DNA from: Gammaproteobacteria bacterium
GTDB taxonomy: Bacteria > Gemmatimonadota > Gemmatimonadetes > Longimicrobiales > Gaopeijiaceae
Reading direction: 5' to 3'
DNA: 64,000 nucleotides
Assembly (NCBI GenBank): GCA_028819075.1
Contig: JAPPMM010000043.1
Span: 62,001-126,000 of the forward strand
The notes beneath the pieces were generated by a model. That model had not been told where the DNA came from. It did not search any database and was given only the letters and a program-made list of their open reading frames with translations. This document shows, one piece after another, positions 1 to 8,161 of this stretch. Made by a program: the position numbers and the translations under genes. Numbering within the stretch: position 1 is the first letter of the stretch; every line of letters begins with the position of its first letter.

Positions 1-232
1 GCCCGTCCCAGTTGTAGGTGACGGCTTCCTGGCCGATCAGGACCTTGTCGCCCTCCCCGTCCATGACGCATACGCAGGACGGCATGACGGGCGTCTGAGT
101 GACGGGTTCGAGCTTCGCGAGGTCCGGCAGGTTGAGGATGTGCGGCCGGCCCGAGCGGTCCTCGCAGATGGTCGTGTTGGAGGTGCCGAGGTCGATGGCC
201 CAGTGGGTTGGCATGGATGAATCTACTGTCAT
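1..232 (-). CDS. Hsp70 (DnaK-like) family protein, N-terminal fragment
   Basis: The gene runs off the left edge, so only the first 77 or so residues are seen. Translated from the ATG at 230-232 it contains WAIDLGTSNTTICED, the phosphate-1 ATP-binding loop (DLGTSNT) of the Hsp70/actin ATPase fold, followed by a stretch ending VLIGQEAV, as in Hsp70 proteins (VGxxA). It is therefore probably a cytoplasmic ATP-dependent chaperone or one of the atypical Hsp70 paralogues; the sequence departs from true DnaK enough that I do not name it dnaK. A second in-frame ATG at 212-214 gives a tighter fit to the usual Hsp70 N-terminus. It is divergent from the membrane protein that follows. Confidence 0.85.
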   Translation of the reverse strand, partial: MTVDSSMPTHWAIDLGTSNTTICEDRSGRPHILNLPDLAKLEPVTQTPVMPSCVCVMDGEGDKVLIGQEAVTYNWDG

Positions 233-333
233 GACGTATGGTGTCGAGTTCGCCGAGGATTGCGGGCCAACCAGGATCACAGGCGATGGCCGGACACAAC
301 TCCGATCGGGAAGCTGCGGACCAGGGCACACGG

Positions 334-1017
334 ATGAGCGGTTCGGGGATCCCCGTGGGACTGCTCATCGCGGTGGTGATCGGCCTGCTGGCGCTGCTCG
401 GCATCGGTACCCGCTACTACGTCCACGGGGACGTGAACGCCATCCATTGCCTGTTCAGTGTGTTCTTCTCGACCAATCTCCTGATCTGCTACTGGGAGAT
501 GTGCCTGTTCTTCCGCAGGGACCATGTCGCGGCGCGCGCGCAGCATTGGCGCCAATGGCGGCGTGAAACCGGCCGCACCCCGGCGGTCGAATTCCTGACC
601 GCCAGGGTTCCGCTGCGCCGGATCCTGTCGCCGACGGTCTGGGCCGACGTCTGGGCGACGTACTCGATGATCGATTCGGCGTACGAGGAGCGCGGCAGCT
701 TCGGCTTCGCTGCAGACGTCGGCAACGGGTTCGTGACGCCCATTCCGACATTGCTCCTGTACGCGGCGTATACCCTCGAATCTCTGTCCGCCATCGTGGC
801 CGGGATCATCGGGGCGATGCTCTTCTGGCAGTGGGTCTACGCGTCGTCGCTCTACTGGGTCAGCTTCTTCATGGCCCGGAAGCACACCCGCCTCACCAGG
901 CGTGAACTCTTCGTCTACGTGCTCGGGCTCAACGCCGTCTGGGTGTTGATTCCGATGTTCGGCCTGTACGTGTCCGTTCGTCTGATTCTCGACGGCGCCT
1001 ACGGCGTTCTGGGATGA
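334..1017 (+). CDS. Predicted multi-pass membrane protein, unknown function
   Basis: I do not recognise this family. The reading frame opens at 238, but that would leave almost no room for a promoter divergent from the Hsp70 gene, and the first 32 residues are polar and low in complexity. The start at 334 (MSGSGIPVGLLIAVVIG) puts a membrane helix at the N-terminus. Further hydrophobic helices lie around HCLFSVFFSTNLLICYW, the TPIPTLLLYAAYT region, IVAGIIGAMLFWQWVY, and a last one near VLGLNAVWVLIPMFGLYV, so about five segments are likely. An Arg-rich loop (about residues 65-80 from this start) sits between helices 2 and 3. No enzyme motif is visible. Confidence 0.6.
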   Translation: MSGSGIPVGLLIAVVIGLLALLGIGTRYYVHGDVNAIHCLFSVFFSTNLLICYWEMCLFFRRDHVAARAQHWRQWRRETGRTPAVEFLTARVPLRRILSPTVWADVWATYSMIDSAYEERGSFGFAADVGNGFVTPIPTLLLYAAYTLESLSAIVAGIIGAMLFWQWVYASSLYWVSFFMARKHTRLTRRELFVYVLGLNAVWVLIPMFGLYVSVRLILDGAYGVLG

Positions 1018-1019
1018 AC

Positions 1020-1054
1020 TGGACATCACTGGTGACTGGTCATATAATATGTCC
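1020..1054 (+). promoter_or_regulatory. Promoter with overlapping palindromic operator for phd-vapC
   Basis: TGGACA (1020-1025) and TATAAT (1043-1048) are separated by exactly 17 bases, a good sigma-70 type promoter. The -10 box sits inside the near-palindrome CATATAATATG (1041-1051), extended by GG and CC at both sides. An antitoxin bound here would occlude RNA polymerase, as in other autoregulated toxin-antitoxin operons. A ribosome binding site AGGAGG follows at about 1065-1070. Confidence 0.6.
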
Positions 1055-1078
1055 ATATCATGCTAGGAGGATGAAGCC

Positions 1079-1336
1079 ATGAAGACACACCCGAAGGCGC
1101 AGGAGAGCACGGCGCCGCCCCGGAGGATCGGCGCGGCGCGATTCAAGGAGCAGTGCCTCGCGTTGCTGGATCGGCTCGGTCCTGACGGCCTGGTGATCAC
1201 CAAGCGAGGCAGACCGGTCGCGCGGGTGTTGCCCTACGATCGGGACTCGGCCAGCCTGATCGGCAGTCTGCGGGACAAGCTCGAGATCCGGGGGGATATC
1301 ATGTCCACGGGGATTCGCTGGGACGCGGAGTGCTGA
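1079..1336 (+). CDS. Phd/YefM-type antitoxin
   Basis: An 85-residue protein of the prevent-host-death/YefM antitoxin family. It has the typical N-terminal DNA-binding half with FKEQCLALLDRL, then the family hallmark VITKRGRPVARVLP (residues ~39-53) and a loose C-terminal tail that in this family wraps around the toxin. The start follows AGGAGG by 7-8 bases. The stop codon overlaps the GTG start of the following PIN toxin, so the two are translationally coupled. It should neutralise the PIN nuclease and, with it, repress the promoter just upstream. Confidence 0.88.
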   Translation: MKTHPKAQESTAPPRRIGAARFKEQCLALLDRLGPDGLVITKRGRPVARVLPYDRDSASLIGSLRDKLEIRGDIMSTGIRWDAEC

Positions 1337-1692
1337 ACCTCGACACGCATATCCTCATCTACGCCCTGCGCGGAGAACTGGCCGAAAGCGAGCGGCAATT
1401 GCTCGCCGAAACGCAGTGGTCGGTCTCCTCCATCGTCTTCTGGGAGATCGCGAAGCTCAACCAACTGGGCCGGGTCGGGGTGGACCTCGACGACCGGGAC
1501 GTGGTCCGGGCCCTGAGTCGCATCCGCTCGTGGCCGATCGATCTGGCAGTGGCCCGCGCCTCGGCCCGTCTGGATTTCAGGGGCGATCCGGCCGACGAGA
1601 TCATCGCGGCGACCAGCGTCGTCCACGGAATCCCGCTCGTCACGCGGGACGCCGTGATTCGCAGGTCAACGCTCGTCCCACTGGCTCTTTAG
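1330..1692 (+). CDS. vapC: PIN-domain toxin, VapC family
   Basis: A 120-residue PIN-domain ribonuclease, the toxin partner of the preceding antitoxin. The acidic residues of the PIN active site are present: D5 in LNLDTHILIYA, E39 in VFWEIAKL, D86/D89 in GDPADEIIAATS and D107 in VTRDAVI. Members of this family use these to hold Mg2+ or Mn2+ and cut RNA, often tRNA. Translation starts at GTG 1330, inside the end of the antitoxin gene (7-base overlap). Length and motif order are normal for the family, so the module looks intact. Confidence 0.9.
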   Translation: MLNLDTHILIYALRGELAESERQLLAETQWSVSSIVFWEIAKLNQLGRVGVDLDDRDVVRALSRIRSWPIDLAVARASARLDFRGDPADEIIAATSVVHGIPLVTRDAVIRRSTLVPLAL

Positions 1693-1708
1693 CCCGCAGG
1701 GAAGAGCC

Positions 1709-2347
1709 ATGCTCCACGGGGCGAGACACGGATGGGTAGAGGTCGTCGCCGGCGTCATGTTCAGCGGCAAGTCCGAGGAGCTGATCCGGCGCGTGCGGCG
1801 CGCGCTCATCGCCGGAAGGCGGGTGCAGCTCTTCAAGTCGCACCTGGACGACCGCTACGGCGGCCAGTTCCGCATCTCGTCGCACGACGGCCGCCAGATC
1901 GACGCCGAGCCCGTCTCCAACTCCGTGCAACTCGCCGAGAAGGTCCGTCCGGAGACGCAGGTCCTCGCCATCGACGAGGCCCAGTTCCTGGATGACGGCA
2001 TCTGCGGGGTTGTCGATGCGCTGGCGGACGCGGGGATGCGCGTGATCGTGGCCGGAACCGACATGGACTTCCGCGGCGAGCCCTTCGGTCCCATGGGCCT
2101 GCTGCTGGCGCGCGCGGAACGGATCGACAAGCTGAATGCCATCTGCGTCGTGTGCGGCGATCCGGCGACCCGGAATCAGCGCCTCATTGACGGCAAGCCG
2201 GCGCCCGCGGAGGGCCCGACAATCAAGGTAGGCGGCGCCGAGTCCTACGAGGCGCGCTGCCGCGGCTGCCACGTGGTCCCGAAGCGCGATCGGGCACAGG
2301 GAGAGTTGCTGCTGAGGCGCGCGAAGGAGGGGTGGGAGGGGGTGTAG
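1709..2347 (+). CDS. tdk: Thymidine kinase (type II)
   Basis: A 212-residue thymidine kinase of the type II (prokaryotic/vaccinia-like) family, which phosphorylates thymidine to dTMP with ATP in the salvage pathway. The P-loop GVMFSGKS is at residues 15-22, the Walker B-like DEAQF at 89-93, and the zinc-binding cysteines appear as CVVC (146-149) and CRGC (184-187). The lasso region holding the substrate lies between the two cysteine pairs. The gene begins 16 bases after the vapC stop and may be co-transcribed with it. It converges on the M14 peptidase gene with only about 10 bases between the stops. Confidence 0.95.
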   Translation: MLHGARHGWVEVVAGVMFSGKSEELIRRVRRALIAGRRVQLFKSHLDDRYGGQFRISSHDGRQIDAEPVSNSVQLAEKVRPETQVLAIDEAQFLDDGICGVVDALADAGMRVIVAGTDMDFRGEPFGPMGLLLARAERIDKLNAICVVCGDPATRNQRLIDGKPAPAEGPTIKVGGAESYEARCRGCHVVPKRDRAQGELLLRRAKEGWEGV

Positions 2348-2357
2348 CGCGCCTGCG

Positions 2358-3992
2358 TTACCCCCCCGGCACCCGCAGAATCGGATACACTTCCCCGGCG
2401 CTCAGCCGGTCCGCGAGGAATCCCCAGTTCGCGAAGCCGTCGTCGGACTGCGGCTCCAGCAGGGTGAACAGCAGGCGACCCAGCGGCTGGTCGACCCGCG
2501 CCAGCATGTCGCCTGCGGCCGGGGTGACCCGGGCCTGCTCGTAGCCCCCGAAGATGGTCTGCTCGTTGCGGCCCTGGAACGGCTGTGCGGCCGTCTGCAC
2601 CGAATCGATGCGGAACTGCTCCACATCCAGCGGTGTCGTCCCGGCCGGCTCCAGGGCGACGCCGTGCGCTGCGAGCCGCGTCAGGACGTCCTCCAGATCC
2701 GCGGGAACCAGGTAGGCCTCCGGTACGCGCTCCCGCACCGTCGGCGCAAACGTCCCGTACTCGTACATCGGCGCGACGTACTGGGTATCGGCGCGCAGGA
2801 GCAGCGGGCGTCCGGTGAGCGGGTGCGTCTCCTCGATCGTTGCGCCCATGAGGATGTCGACCGGCGCGGCCGACCGCTCGGGCACGGCGCGGAGCGCCAG
2901 CGTTTCGCCCACCAGCGCGGCGGCATCGGCCTCCGCGACGATGCTCCGGACCTCGTCCGCGTGCCCGTGGACGTAGTCAAGGATCTCTTCGACGAAATAC
3001 AGCGTCGCGAGCACCCGCTCCTCGAAGGACGCGTAGGAGTAGGCCTCGCTCAGGATCGCGATCCGGTTGCGCAGGCCGATGTAGTTGTTGTTGAAGCGCG
3101 GGCGGTGGTCGAAGGTGTACCAGCCGGGCTCGCCCCCGCCGGGCGCGAACGCGTTGCCGTAGTAGTAGTACTCCCAGCCGTGCTTGTCCCGGATCTCCCC
3201 GGTCACGTGCGGAAGGAGTCCCTCCCGCAGGAAGTCGTCGATTCCGGCCGGCGTGTTGGGGTGGAGCGGCGGCGAGTACGTGAGATGGTAGGCGTGCTGC
3301 GTCCCGTTCGTCGTATGCAGATCGACGGCCACATGCGGATCGTATTCGCTGAAGAGCCGCGCCACCGACCGCGCCTCGGGCGAGTCGAGCTTCATGTGAT
3401 CGCGGTTCAGGTCATAGCCCTGGGCGTTTGGCCGCTGCCCCATCCCCCCGAAGGGCCCGTACTGGCGGCCGCGGTTGGTGAGGGTCACCCGCTCATTGCC
3501 GTCCGCGTTATAGATGGGCCCGATGAGCAGGACCATCGACTCGCGCCATGCGCTGTGGCGGCCGGCCATGATGTCCCGGAGCAGCATCTGGAGCGCCTCC
3601 TTCCCGCACACCTCGCCGGCGTGGATGTTGCCCTGGAGATAGACCACCGTCCTGCCGGAAGCCCGGATCGAGGCAGGGCTTGCATCCGCGACGTCGCCCA
3701 CTACCGCCAGGGGAAGCGCCCGCCCCTCGTTGGTATAGCCGAACGTGGTGTAGTGGACCGACGGCGAACTAGCGGCCGCGCGCTGCAGGAAGTGCACGAC
3801 ATCGGCGTGGGAGCTGGTCTCGCGATAGTCCGAGCGTTCAGCGCGTGTGAGAAACGGGTCGTCGGGGGCCGGGGCGCTCTCGCACGCCGCGAGCACGGCC
3901 GTGACCGCCGCGAGTCCGCCGAGGAGCGCCCGCCGGCGAGCCGCTTGTGCCGTATGCGAATGCGTTGCATGTCCTGTTGCTGAAGTCGCCAT
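2358..3992 (-). CDS. M14-family zinc carboxypeptidase, lipoprotein
   Basis: A 544-residue exported metallopeptidase. The N-terminus has an Arg pair, a hydrophobic stretch and the lipobox LAAC (Cys37), so it should be a lipoprotein facing the periplasm. Zinc ligands of the M14 fold are visible: H124 and E127 in NIHAGEVCG, and H226 in VAVDLHTTNG. YDLNRD (193-198) holds the substrate-carboxylate arginine. The C-terminal 200 residues form a further domain of unknown role. The family removes C-terminal residues from peptides or cell-wall stem peptides; the substrate here cannot be read from sequence. It is divergent from the BCCT transporter. Confidence 0.88.
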   Translation of the reverse strand: MATSATGHATHSHTAQAARRRALLGGLAAVTAVLAACESAPAPDDPFLTRAERSDYRETSSHADVVHFLQRAAASSPSVHYTTFGYTNEGRALPLAVVGDVADASPASIRASGRTVVYLQGNIHAGEVCGKEALQMLLRDIMAGRHSAWRESMVLLIGPIYNADGNERVTLTNRGRQYGPFGGMGQRPNAQGYDLNRDHMKLDSPEARSVARLFSEYDPHVAVDLHTTNGTQHAYHLTYSPPLHPNTPAGIDDFLREGLLPHVTGEIRDKHGWEYYYYGNAFAPGGGEPGWYTFDHRPRFNNNYIGLRNRIAILSEAYSYASFEERVLATLYFVEEILDYVHGHADEVRSIVAEADAAALVGETLALRAVPERSAAPVDILMGATIEETHPLTGRPLLLRADTQYVAPMYEYGTFAPTVRERVPEAYLVPADLEDVLTRLAAHGVALEPAGTTPLDVEQFRIDSVQTAAQPFQGRNEQTIFGGYEQARVTPAAGDMLARVDQPLGRLLFTLLEPQSDDGFANWGFLADRLSAGEVYPILRVPGG

Positions 3993-4136
3993 GTGTTCAC
4001 CGCGCCTTTCCGAGGGTCGGGTTGGTTTGCGCCACCAGCCCCAACCTATATTGCTGTCCGGCGACCGGCAGCAGCCTCATGCCGATATCGCGCAGCGCGC
4101 CGATCTTCCCGAGGTGAGCGAGTCGGCCATCGACCC

Positions 4137-5729
4137 ATGGAGAGCGAGCGGCACCGACGAGCCACGGCGCGCGGCGGGCTGTGGAAGGGGCTCAATCCCG
4201 CGATGGCGCTGGCCGCCAAGGGCGTCGTTCTGGTCTTCGTCCTCGCCACGGTTCGGGACGTGGAAGCCGCCGGCGCCGTCTTCGGCCGCATCCGCGACTG
4301 GATCGAGGGCACGCTCGACTGGTTCTACATCCTGACCGTCTGCGCCGCCGCCTTCACCTGCCTGTTCCTGGTGTGCAGCCGGTTCGGCAGGATCCGGCTC
4401 GGCGACGACGCCTCCGAACCCGAGTTCAGAACGTCCTCCTGGATCGCGATGTTGTTCTCGGCGGGAATCGGCATCGGGGTGCTCTTCTTCTCGGTTTCCG
4501 AACCGCTCTTCTATTTCGACACCAGCCAGACTGCGGGCTACCCGAACAACCCATTCGCCGACATGGCGGGCGCCGCGTTGCCGGACGAGCAGCGCGCCGT
4601 GCACGCGATGCGGGTCACCTACTTCCATTGGGGCATACACGGATGGGCCGCGTACGTCGTAGTCGGGCTGTGCCTGGCCTACTTCGGATTCCGCAAGAAG
4701 CTGCCGCTGACCCTGCGCTCGGCTCTCTACCCGCTTATCGGCGACCGAATCTACGGCCCGATCGGTGACCTGGTGGACCTGCTGGCGGTGTTCGGCGGGG
4801 TCTTCGGCATCGCGACCTCCCTGGGCCTCGGGGCGAGCCAGATGGCCACCGGACTCAACGTGCTGTTCGACGTGGATCCGGGTGTCGTCACGCAGGTCGG
4901 CCTCATCGCCGCCATCTCGCTGGCGGCAACATTGTCGGCGGTATCCGGCGTGAGGCGCGGGATCCGCATGCTGTCCGAATGGAACATCGTCCTGAGCATC
5001 CTCCTGCTCGGGTGCTTCCTGTTCCTGGGCCCCTTCACGTGGCTCGTCGAATTCGTCGCCACCTCCGTCGGCGCGTACCTGTGGCACGTGGTGCCCATGG
5101 GATTCTGGATCGCCGACACTCCGGACGAGGCCGCCTGGCAGAACGCCTGGACGATCTTCTATTGGGGATGGTGGATCTCCTGGGCGCCCTTCGTCGGCAC
5201 GTTCATCGCCCGCATCTCCCGCGGGCGCACGTTGCGCGAGTTCATCCTGGGGGTGCTGTTCGTCCCGACCGGCCTGGGGCTCCTGTGGTTCGGGGTTTTC
5301 GGCGGCAACGCCCTGCATCTGGAACTCAACGCCGCGGGCGGCGTGGGGACCGCCGGGATCATGGAACTGGTTCGGGCGGCAAACTACGAAGCCGCGCTTT
5401 ACGCGACCATCGGCCAGATGACCGACGCCGGCTGGCTCGCCTGGGCCATGTCCGCCATGGCCACCCTCCTGCTGGCGACCTGGTTCGTCACGTCGTCCGA
5501 CTCCGGCACCCTTGTCATCACCACCTTCCTGAGCATGGGCGACGCTCATCCCCCGCGGCGCTTCCGCATCGTCTGGGGACTCGGCGTGGGGGCGGTGGCC
5601 GCCGTACTCCTGCTTGCCGACGGCCTCCAGGCCCTGCAGACCGCAGCCATAGCCGCCGCCCTGCCCGTGAGCGTCGTGCTGCTGTTCATGATGGCCGGGC
5701 TGCTCAGGTCGCTGGCACGGGATCCGTGA
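4137..5729 (+). CDS. BCCT-family betaine/choline/carnitine transporter
   Basis: A 530-residue, roughly 12-helix inner-membrane transporter of the BCCT family, which imports quaternary ammonium compounds such as glycine betaine or choline with Na+ or H+. The family signature is intact in the C-terminal half: FYWGWWISWAPFVGTFIARI followed by SRGRTLREF. The earlier frame extension from 3993 is rich in Arg and Pro and overlaps the divergent promoter region, so the ATG at 4137 (MESERHRRATARGG, then a first membrane segment) is preferred. The C-terminal cytoplasmic tail is very short, so osmosensing of the BetP type is unlikely. It stands alone. Confidence 0.92.
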   Translation: MESERHRRATARGGLWKGLNPAMALAAKGVVLVFVLATVRDVEAAGAVFGRIRDWIEGTLDWFYILTVCAAAFTCLFLVCSRFGRIRLGDDASEPEFRTSSWIAMLFSAGIGIGVLFFSVSEPLFYFDTSQTAGYPNNPFADMAGAALPDEQRAVHAMRVTYFHWGIHGWAAYVVVGLCLAYFGFRKKLPLTLRSALYPLIGDRIYGPIGDLVDLLAVFGGVFGIATSLGLGASQMATGLNVLFDVDPGVVTQVGLIAAISLAATLSAVSGVRRGIRMLSEWNIVLSILLLGCFLFLGPFTWLVEFVATSVGAYLWHVVPMGFWIADTPDEAAWQNAWTIFYWGWWISWAPFVGTFIARISRGRTLREFILGVLFVPTGLGLLWFGVFGGNALHLELNAAGGVGTAGIMELVRAANYEAALYATIGQMTDAGWLAWAMSAMATLLLATWFVTSSDSGTLVITTFLSMGDAHPPRRFRIVWGLGVGAVAAVLLLADGLQALQTAAIAAALPVSVVLLFMMAGLLRSLARDP

Positions 5730-5808
5730 TGGGGTCGGGAGCGGAGGGGTCCGCTTAGGAAAACTTTCTTCCTTGGCGGGATTCCAAGAAAAGCGAAGGG
5801 CCGGAACT

Positions 5809-5844
5809 TTTCGTTAGTCCTTTCCAACGAAGACGCTAACGAAA
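5809..5844. repeat. Inverted repeat, 9-bp arms, between BCCT gene and HNH gene
   Basis: TTTCGTTAG (5809-5817) and CTAACGAAA (5836-5844) are perfect inverted copies 18 bases apart. They lie in a visibly AT-richer 150-base stretch that separates the 3' ends of two converging genes. A second weaker hairpin (CTTGG/CCAAG) is just before it at about 5772-5788. A bidirectional terminator is the simplest reading, although there is no clear T-run. Confidence 0.45.
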
Positions 5845-5878
5845 GTAAACGCCTTGAATCTTTCTTACGGCGGCGCCA

Positions 5879-6934
5879 TCACGCCGCGGACAGAATCCTT
5901 CGCCAGCCGTCCGACAGCGGCCTCAGTTCTTTCGCCTGAACCCATACCTGCCGCCCCGCATGGTGGGCCTGACCGTAGGCCCAGCGTGCGATCCGACGAG
6001 TCGCGGGCCAATCATGCAGCACCTTCAGCTCGTCGAAGCCATCACGCAGTTCGTCCCGGCAGATACGATTCCGCTCGGTCCATCGTTCGAGGTGCTCTTC
6101 CGCGGCGAGCAGGTCCGACTTGCTCGAGTTACACCCCTGGTGGGCCAGTACGAAGTTGTGGCCAAGGTCCAGCGAGTACAGCCTCCATGGGATGAAGTGG
6201 TCGACATCGGCCCGCGACCTGATGTCGCGTTCGCAGTAGAAGCGTCGGCCCCGCTGCACTTCCCGGAGCAGGGGACGGTACACGGCGAGTGAGCTGCGTT
6301 GCGATCCGAACAGGAACGACCGCAGGTCCACGACCTGGCCCAGAAGGCGAGGGTTGCGCCGCTGGACGAAGTGGGACCATGCTCCCTCGATCATGTCGGT
6401 GATCATCGGATAGAAGGCCCGAAAGCAGTATGCGACTCCGGGTTCGAGCCGAACGGTTCCACCGGCGTCCAGATTCCTGTAGAGGAACTCCAGGCGTTCG
6501 GACCCGACCGTCTGCAGCTTCCAGAGCGGCATCTTCCTTACCGTCTGCTCAACCTTGCGCCGCAGGGCGCCCCAGTCCGAGGGACTTCTCTCCAGATCGG
6601 CCAGAGAGCCTTGGTATCGGTTGTGGCGCTCCGCCAATTCGCGCACGATTGCCGCCTGTCGGCCCGTGTTCTGACTGAGGATCCCCGAGTCGCTACCGGC
6701 GACGAACGGAGCGACCTGGGGCCAGTAGAGTCGGACAAACTGTCCGGCGATCTCGGCAGTGGATAGTTCCAGCTCATGGCCACTATCGTCGCCCCTGACC
6801 AGGCACAGGTCCGCGATGGCGTGCAGCAGCGCAAACTTGTAGCTGGAGACGAAGCTGCCCTCGTCCAGAAGCCGCTGGAGCGAACGCAGGAATGCGAGTT
6901 GCCCTTCGGCCGTTGGCGGTCGCGGCTCGTTCAT
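5879..6934 (-). CDS. HNH endonuclease domain protein, partner of DUF429-HIT protein
   Basis: A 351-residue protein with a C-terminal HNH nuclease domain. The core is VDHFIPW (244-250), then LGHNFVLAH (258-265) and the closing GCNSSKSDLL, giving the expected D/H-N-H order (D245 H246, N260, H265, N269). The first of the usual two zinc cysteines is missing (RRFYCERD has only C234), so zinc binding may be altered. The N-terminal 230 residues are helical and begin with SYKFALLHAIADL, a type of segment often seen in front of nuclease domains in restriction or phage-defence proteins. Its ATG overlaps the stop of the upstream DUF429-HIT gene by 4 bases, so the pair is co-translated. Exact substrate is unknown; DNA cleavage is the family expectation. 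Confidence 0.85.
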   Translation of the reverse strand: MNEPRPPTAEGQLAFLRSLQRLLDEGSFVSSYKFALLHAIADLCLVRGDDSGHELELSTAEIAGQFVRLYWPQVAPFVAGSDSGILSQNTGRQAAIVRELAERHNRYQGSLADLERSPSDWGALRRKVEQTVRKMPLWKLQTVGSERLEFLYRNLDAGGTVRLEPGVAYCFRAFYPMITDMIEGAWSHFVQRRNPRLLGQVVDLRSFLFGSQRSSLAVYRPLLREVQRGRRFYCERDIRSRADVDHFIPWRLYSLDLGHNFVLAHQGCNSSKSDLLAAEEHLERWTERNRICRDELRDGFDELKVLHDWPATRRIARWAYGQAHHAGRQVWVQAKELRPLSDGWRRILSAA

Positions 6935-8148
6935 TCGTCCCAGTACGCGGCGCGCTCGGGCACGACCCAGCGAATGCCGCCTCTCGGGTCTTCCACATCG
7001 CCTTCGAAGCGGGGAATGACGTGTACATGCGCGTGGTCCACAGTCTGGCCCGCCGCCGTCCCTTCGTTGAGGCCTACTGTGAAGCCGTCGGGTTCGGACT
7101 CTGACTGCAACTCATGCCGCACCCTGGCCACGAGGCGCCAGATGTCCGCCTGGGCTTCGGCGCTCTGGTCGAAGAAGGCCTCAGCGTGAGCCTTGGGGAT
7201 TACGAGCGTATGCCCGCTGCTGACGGGATACCGGTCCCGGATGGCGATGGCATGCCGCGACTCGGCGACGACGGAGTCCGCGGCGAGGTGGCAGAAGGGA
7301 CAATCGGCCGGAGGGGCGGCTTTGGCCGGCGCACTTGTGGGAGTCTCTCGGACTTCGCGCGGCCACCACATTTTTCCCTCGAGAAGTTCGGCCGGATCCC
7401 GGGATGCGGTGAGCGCGGAGAGCTCGTCCAGGTGGCGGGCCATGACCACGGCGGAAATCGCCGCGTCGAAGGCATCCTCCGACGAAGCCGCCTTGCCTGC
7501 GAGCACGTCATCGATCTCGAAAAAGCGGCGCGCCAGCGACTCCTTGCGCGCGGAATAGTCGGACTTGTTCACCGGCCCCGTGAGCAGCCGCGGATAGATC
7601 TCGATCACCAGGGGCGACTTGACCTCGTGAAAGGGCCAAATCGAGAAGCCTTCCCGCCGGAGTGCCGCCACGTGAGGTATCCCTCGGATCGAGCCCGTGC
7701 CGACCGCGCCCGCGCCGCCAATCTGGAAGACGCTCTTCGGAAACGAACTCTCCAGGTCAGACGCTTGCTTCTCCGTCTTCCGAAGGAGCTCAAGCCCGGT
7801 CGGTTTCTTTCTTCCAGGTCTCCCCCAGAACGGGGGCGGGCAATCGCGCAGCCATTCCTCGCCGTGCCTGGCAACGAGCTTCCAAACGTCCTCGCTCGAC
7901 TTCGCGCCCTCTCGCTCAGCAAACCAGCTGGGAAACGAAAACGCGAAGTCAAGGCCAATGACAACATCGGGGTGCGCATTGGCATCCTCGATCAGATGCG
8001 TGACTACTTCCTGACGATCACGTCCCGACTCCAGCCGCGTGAGGCGTCCGCCTCGAACCTCGGCAAGCCAGATCTTGGATCGCGCCCCGGCCTTCGCTCC
8101 GGACCAATCGACTGCTATGACGCGTTTCACGGCATAGGGCGCCTGCAC
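6931..8148 (-). CDS. DUF429 (RNase H-like) - HIT domain fusion protein
   Basis: A 405-residue fusion. Residues ~8-260 match the DUF429 type: IAVDWSGAKAG (D14) at the first strand, VIGLDFAFSFP (D67), VIEIYP (E183) and EDAFDAAISA (E224 D225, D228), spaced like acidic residues of an RNase H-like fold. A Pro/Ala linker leads to a HIT domain (~283-400) with CPFC (283-286) and the catalytic histidine triad DHAHVHVIP (H372, H374, H376). HIT enzymes hydrolyse or transfer nucleotidyl groups, for example dinucleoside polyphosphates or adenylated substrates. The start is GTG at 8148, or GTG at 8130. The gene is coupled by a 4-base overlap to the HNH gene. I infer a two-protein nucleic-acid/nucleotide processing system, perhaps defensive; no function is proven. 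Confidence 0.85.
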   Translation of the reverse strand: MQAPYAVKRVIAVDWSGAKAGARSKIWLAEVRGGRLTRLESGRDRQEVVTHLIEDANAHPDVVIGLDFAFSFPSWFAEREGAKSSEDVWKLVARHGEEWLRDCPPPFWGRPGRKKPTGLELLRKTEKQASDLESSFPKSVFQIGGAGAVGTGSIRGIPHVAALRREGFSIWPFHEVKSPLVIEIYPRLLTGPVNKSDYSARKESLARRFFEIDDVLAGKAASSEDAFDAAISAVVMARHLDELSALTASRDPAELLEGKMWWPREVRETPTSAPAKAAPPADCPFCHLAADSVVAESRHAIAIRDRYPVSSGHTLVIPKAHAEAFFDQSAEAQADIWRLVARVRHELQSESEPDGFTVGLNEGTAAGQTVDHAHVHVIPRFEGDVEDPRGGIRWVVPERAAYWDE

Positions 8149-8161
8149 AGTTCCTCACGCC

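Noticed and set aside
4077-5549. 490-codon frame on the minus strand over the BCCT gene
   Set aside because: Shadow frame of a GC-rich membrane-protein gene; highly polar with no recognisable domain.
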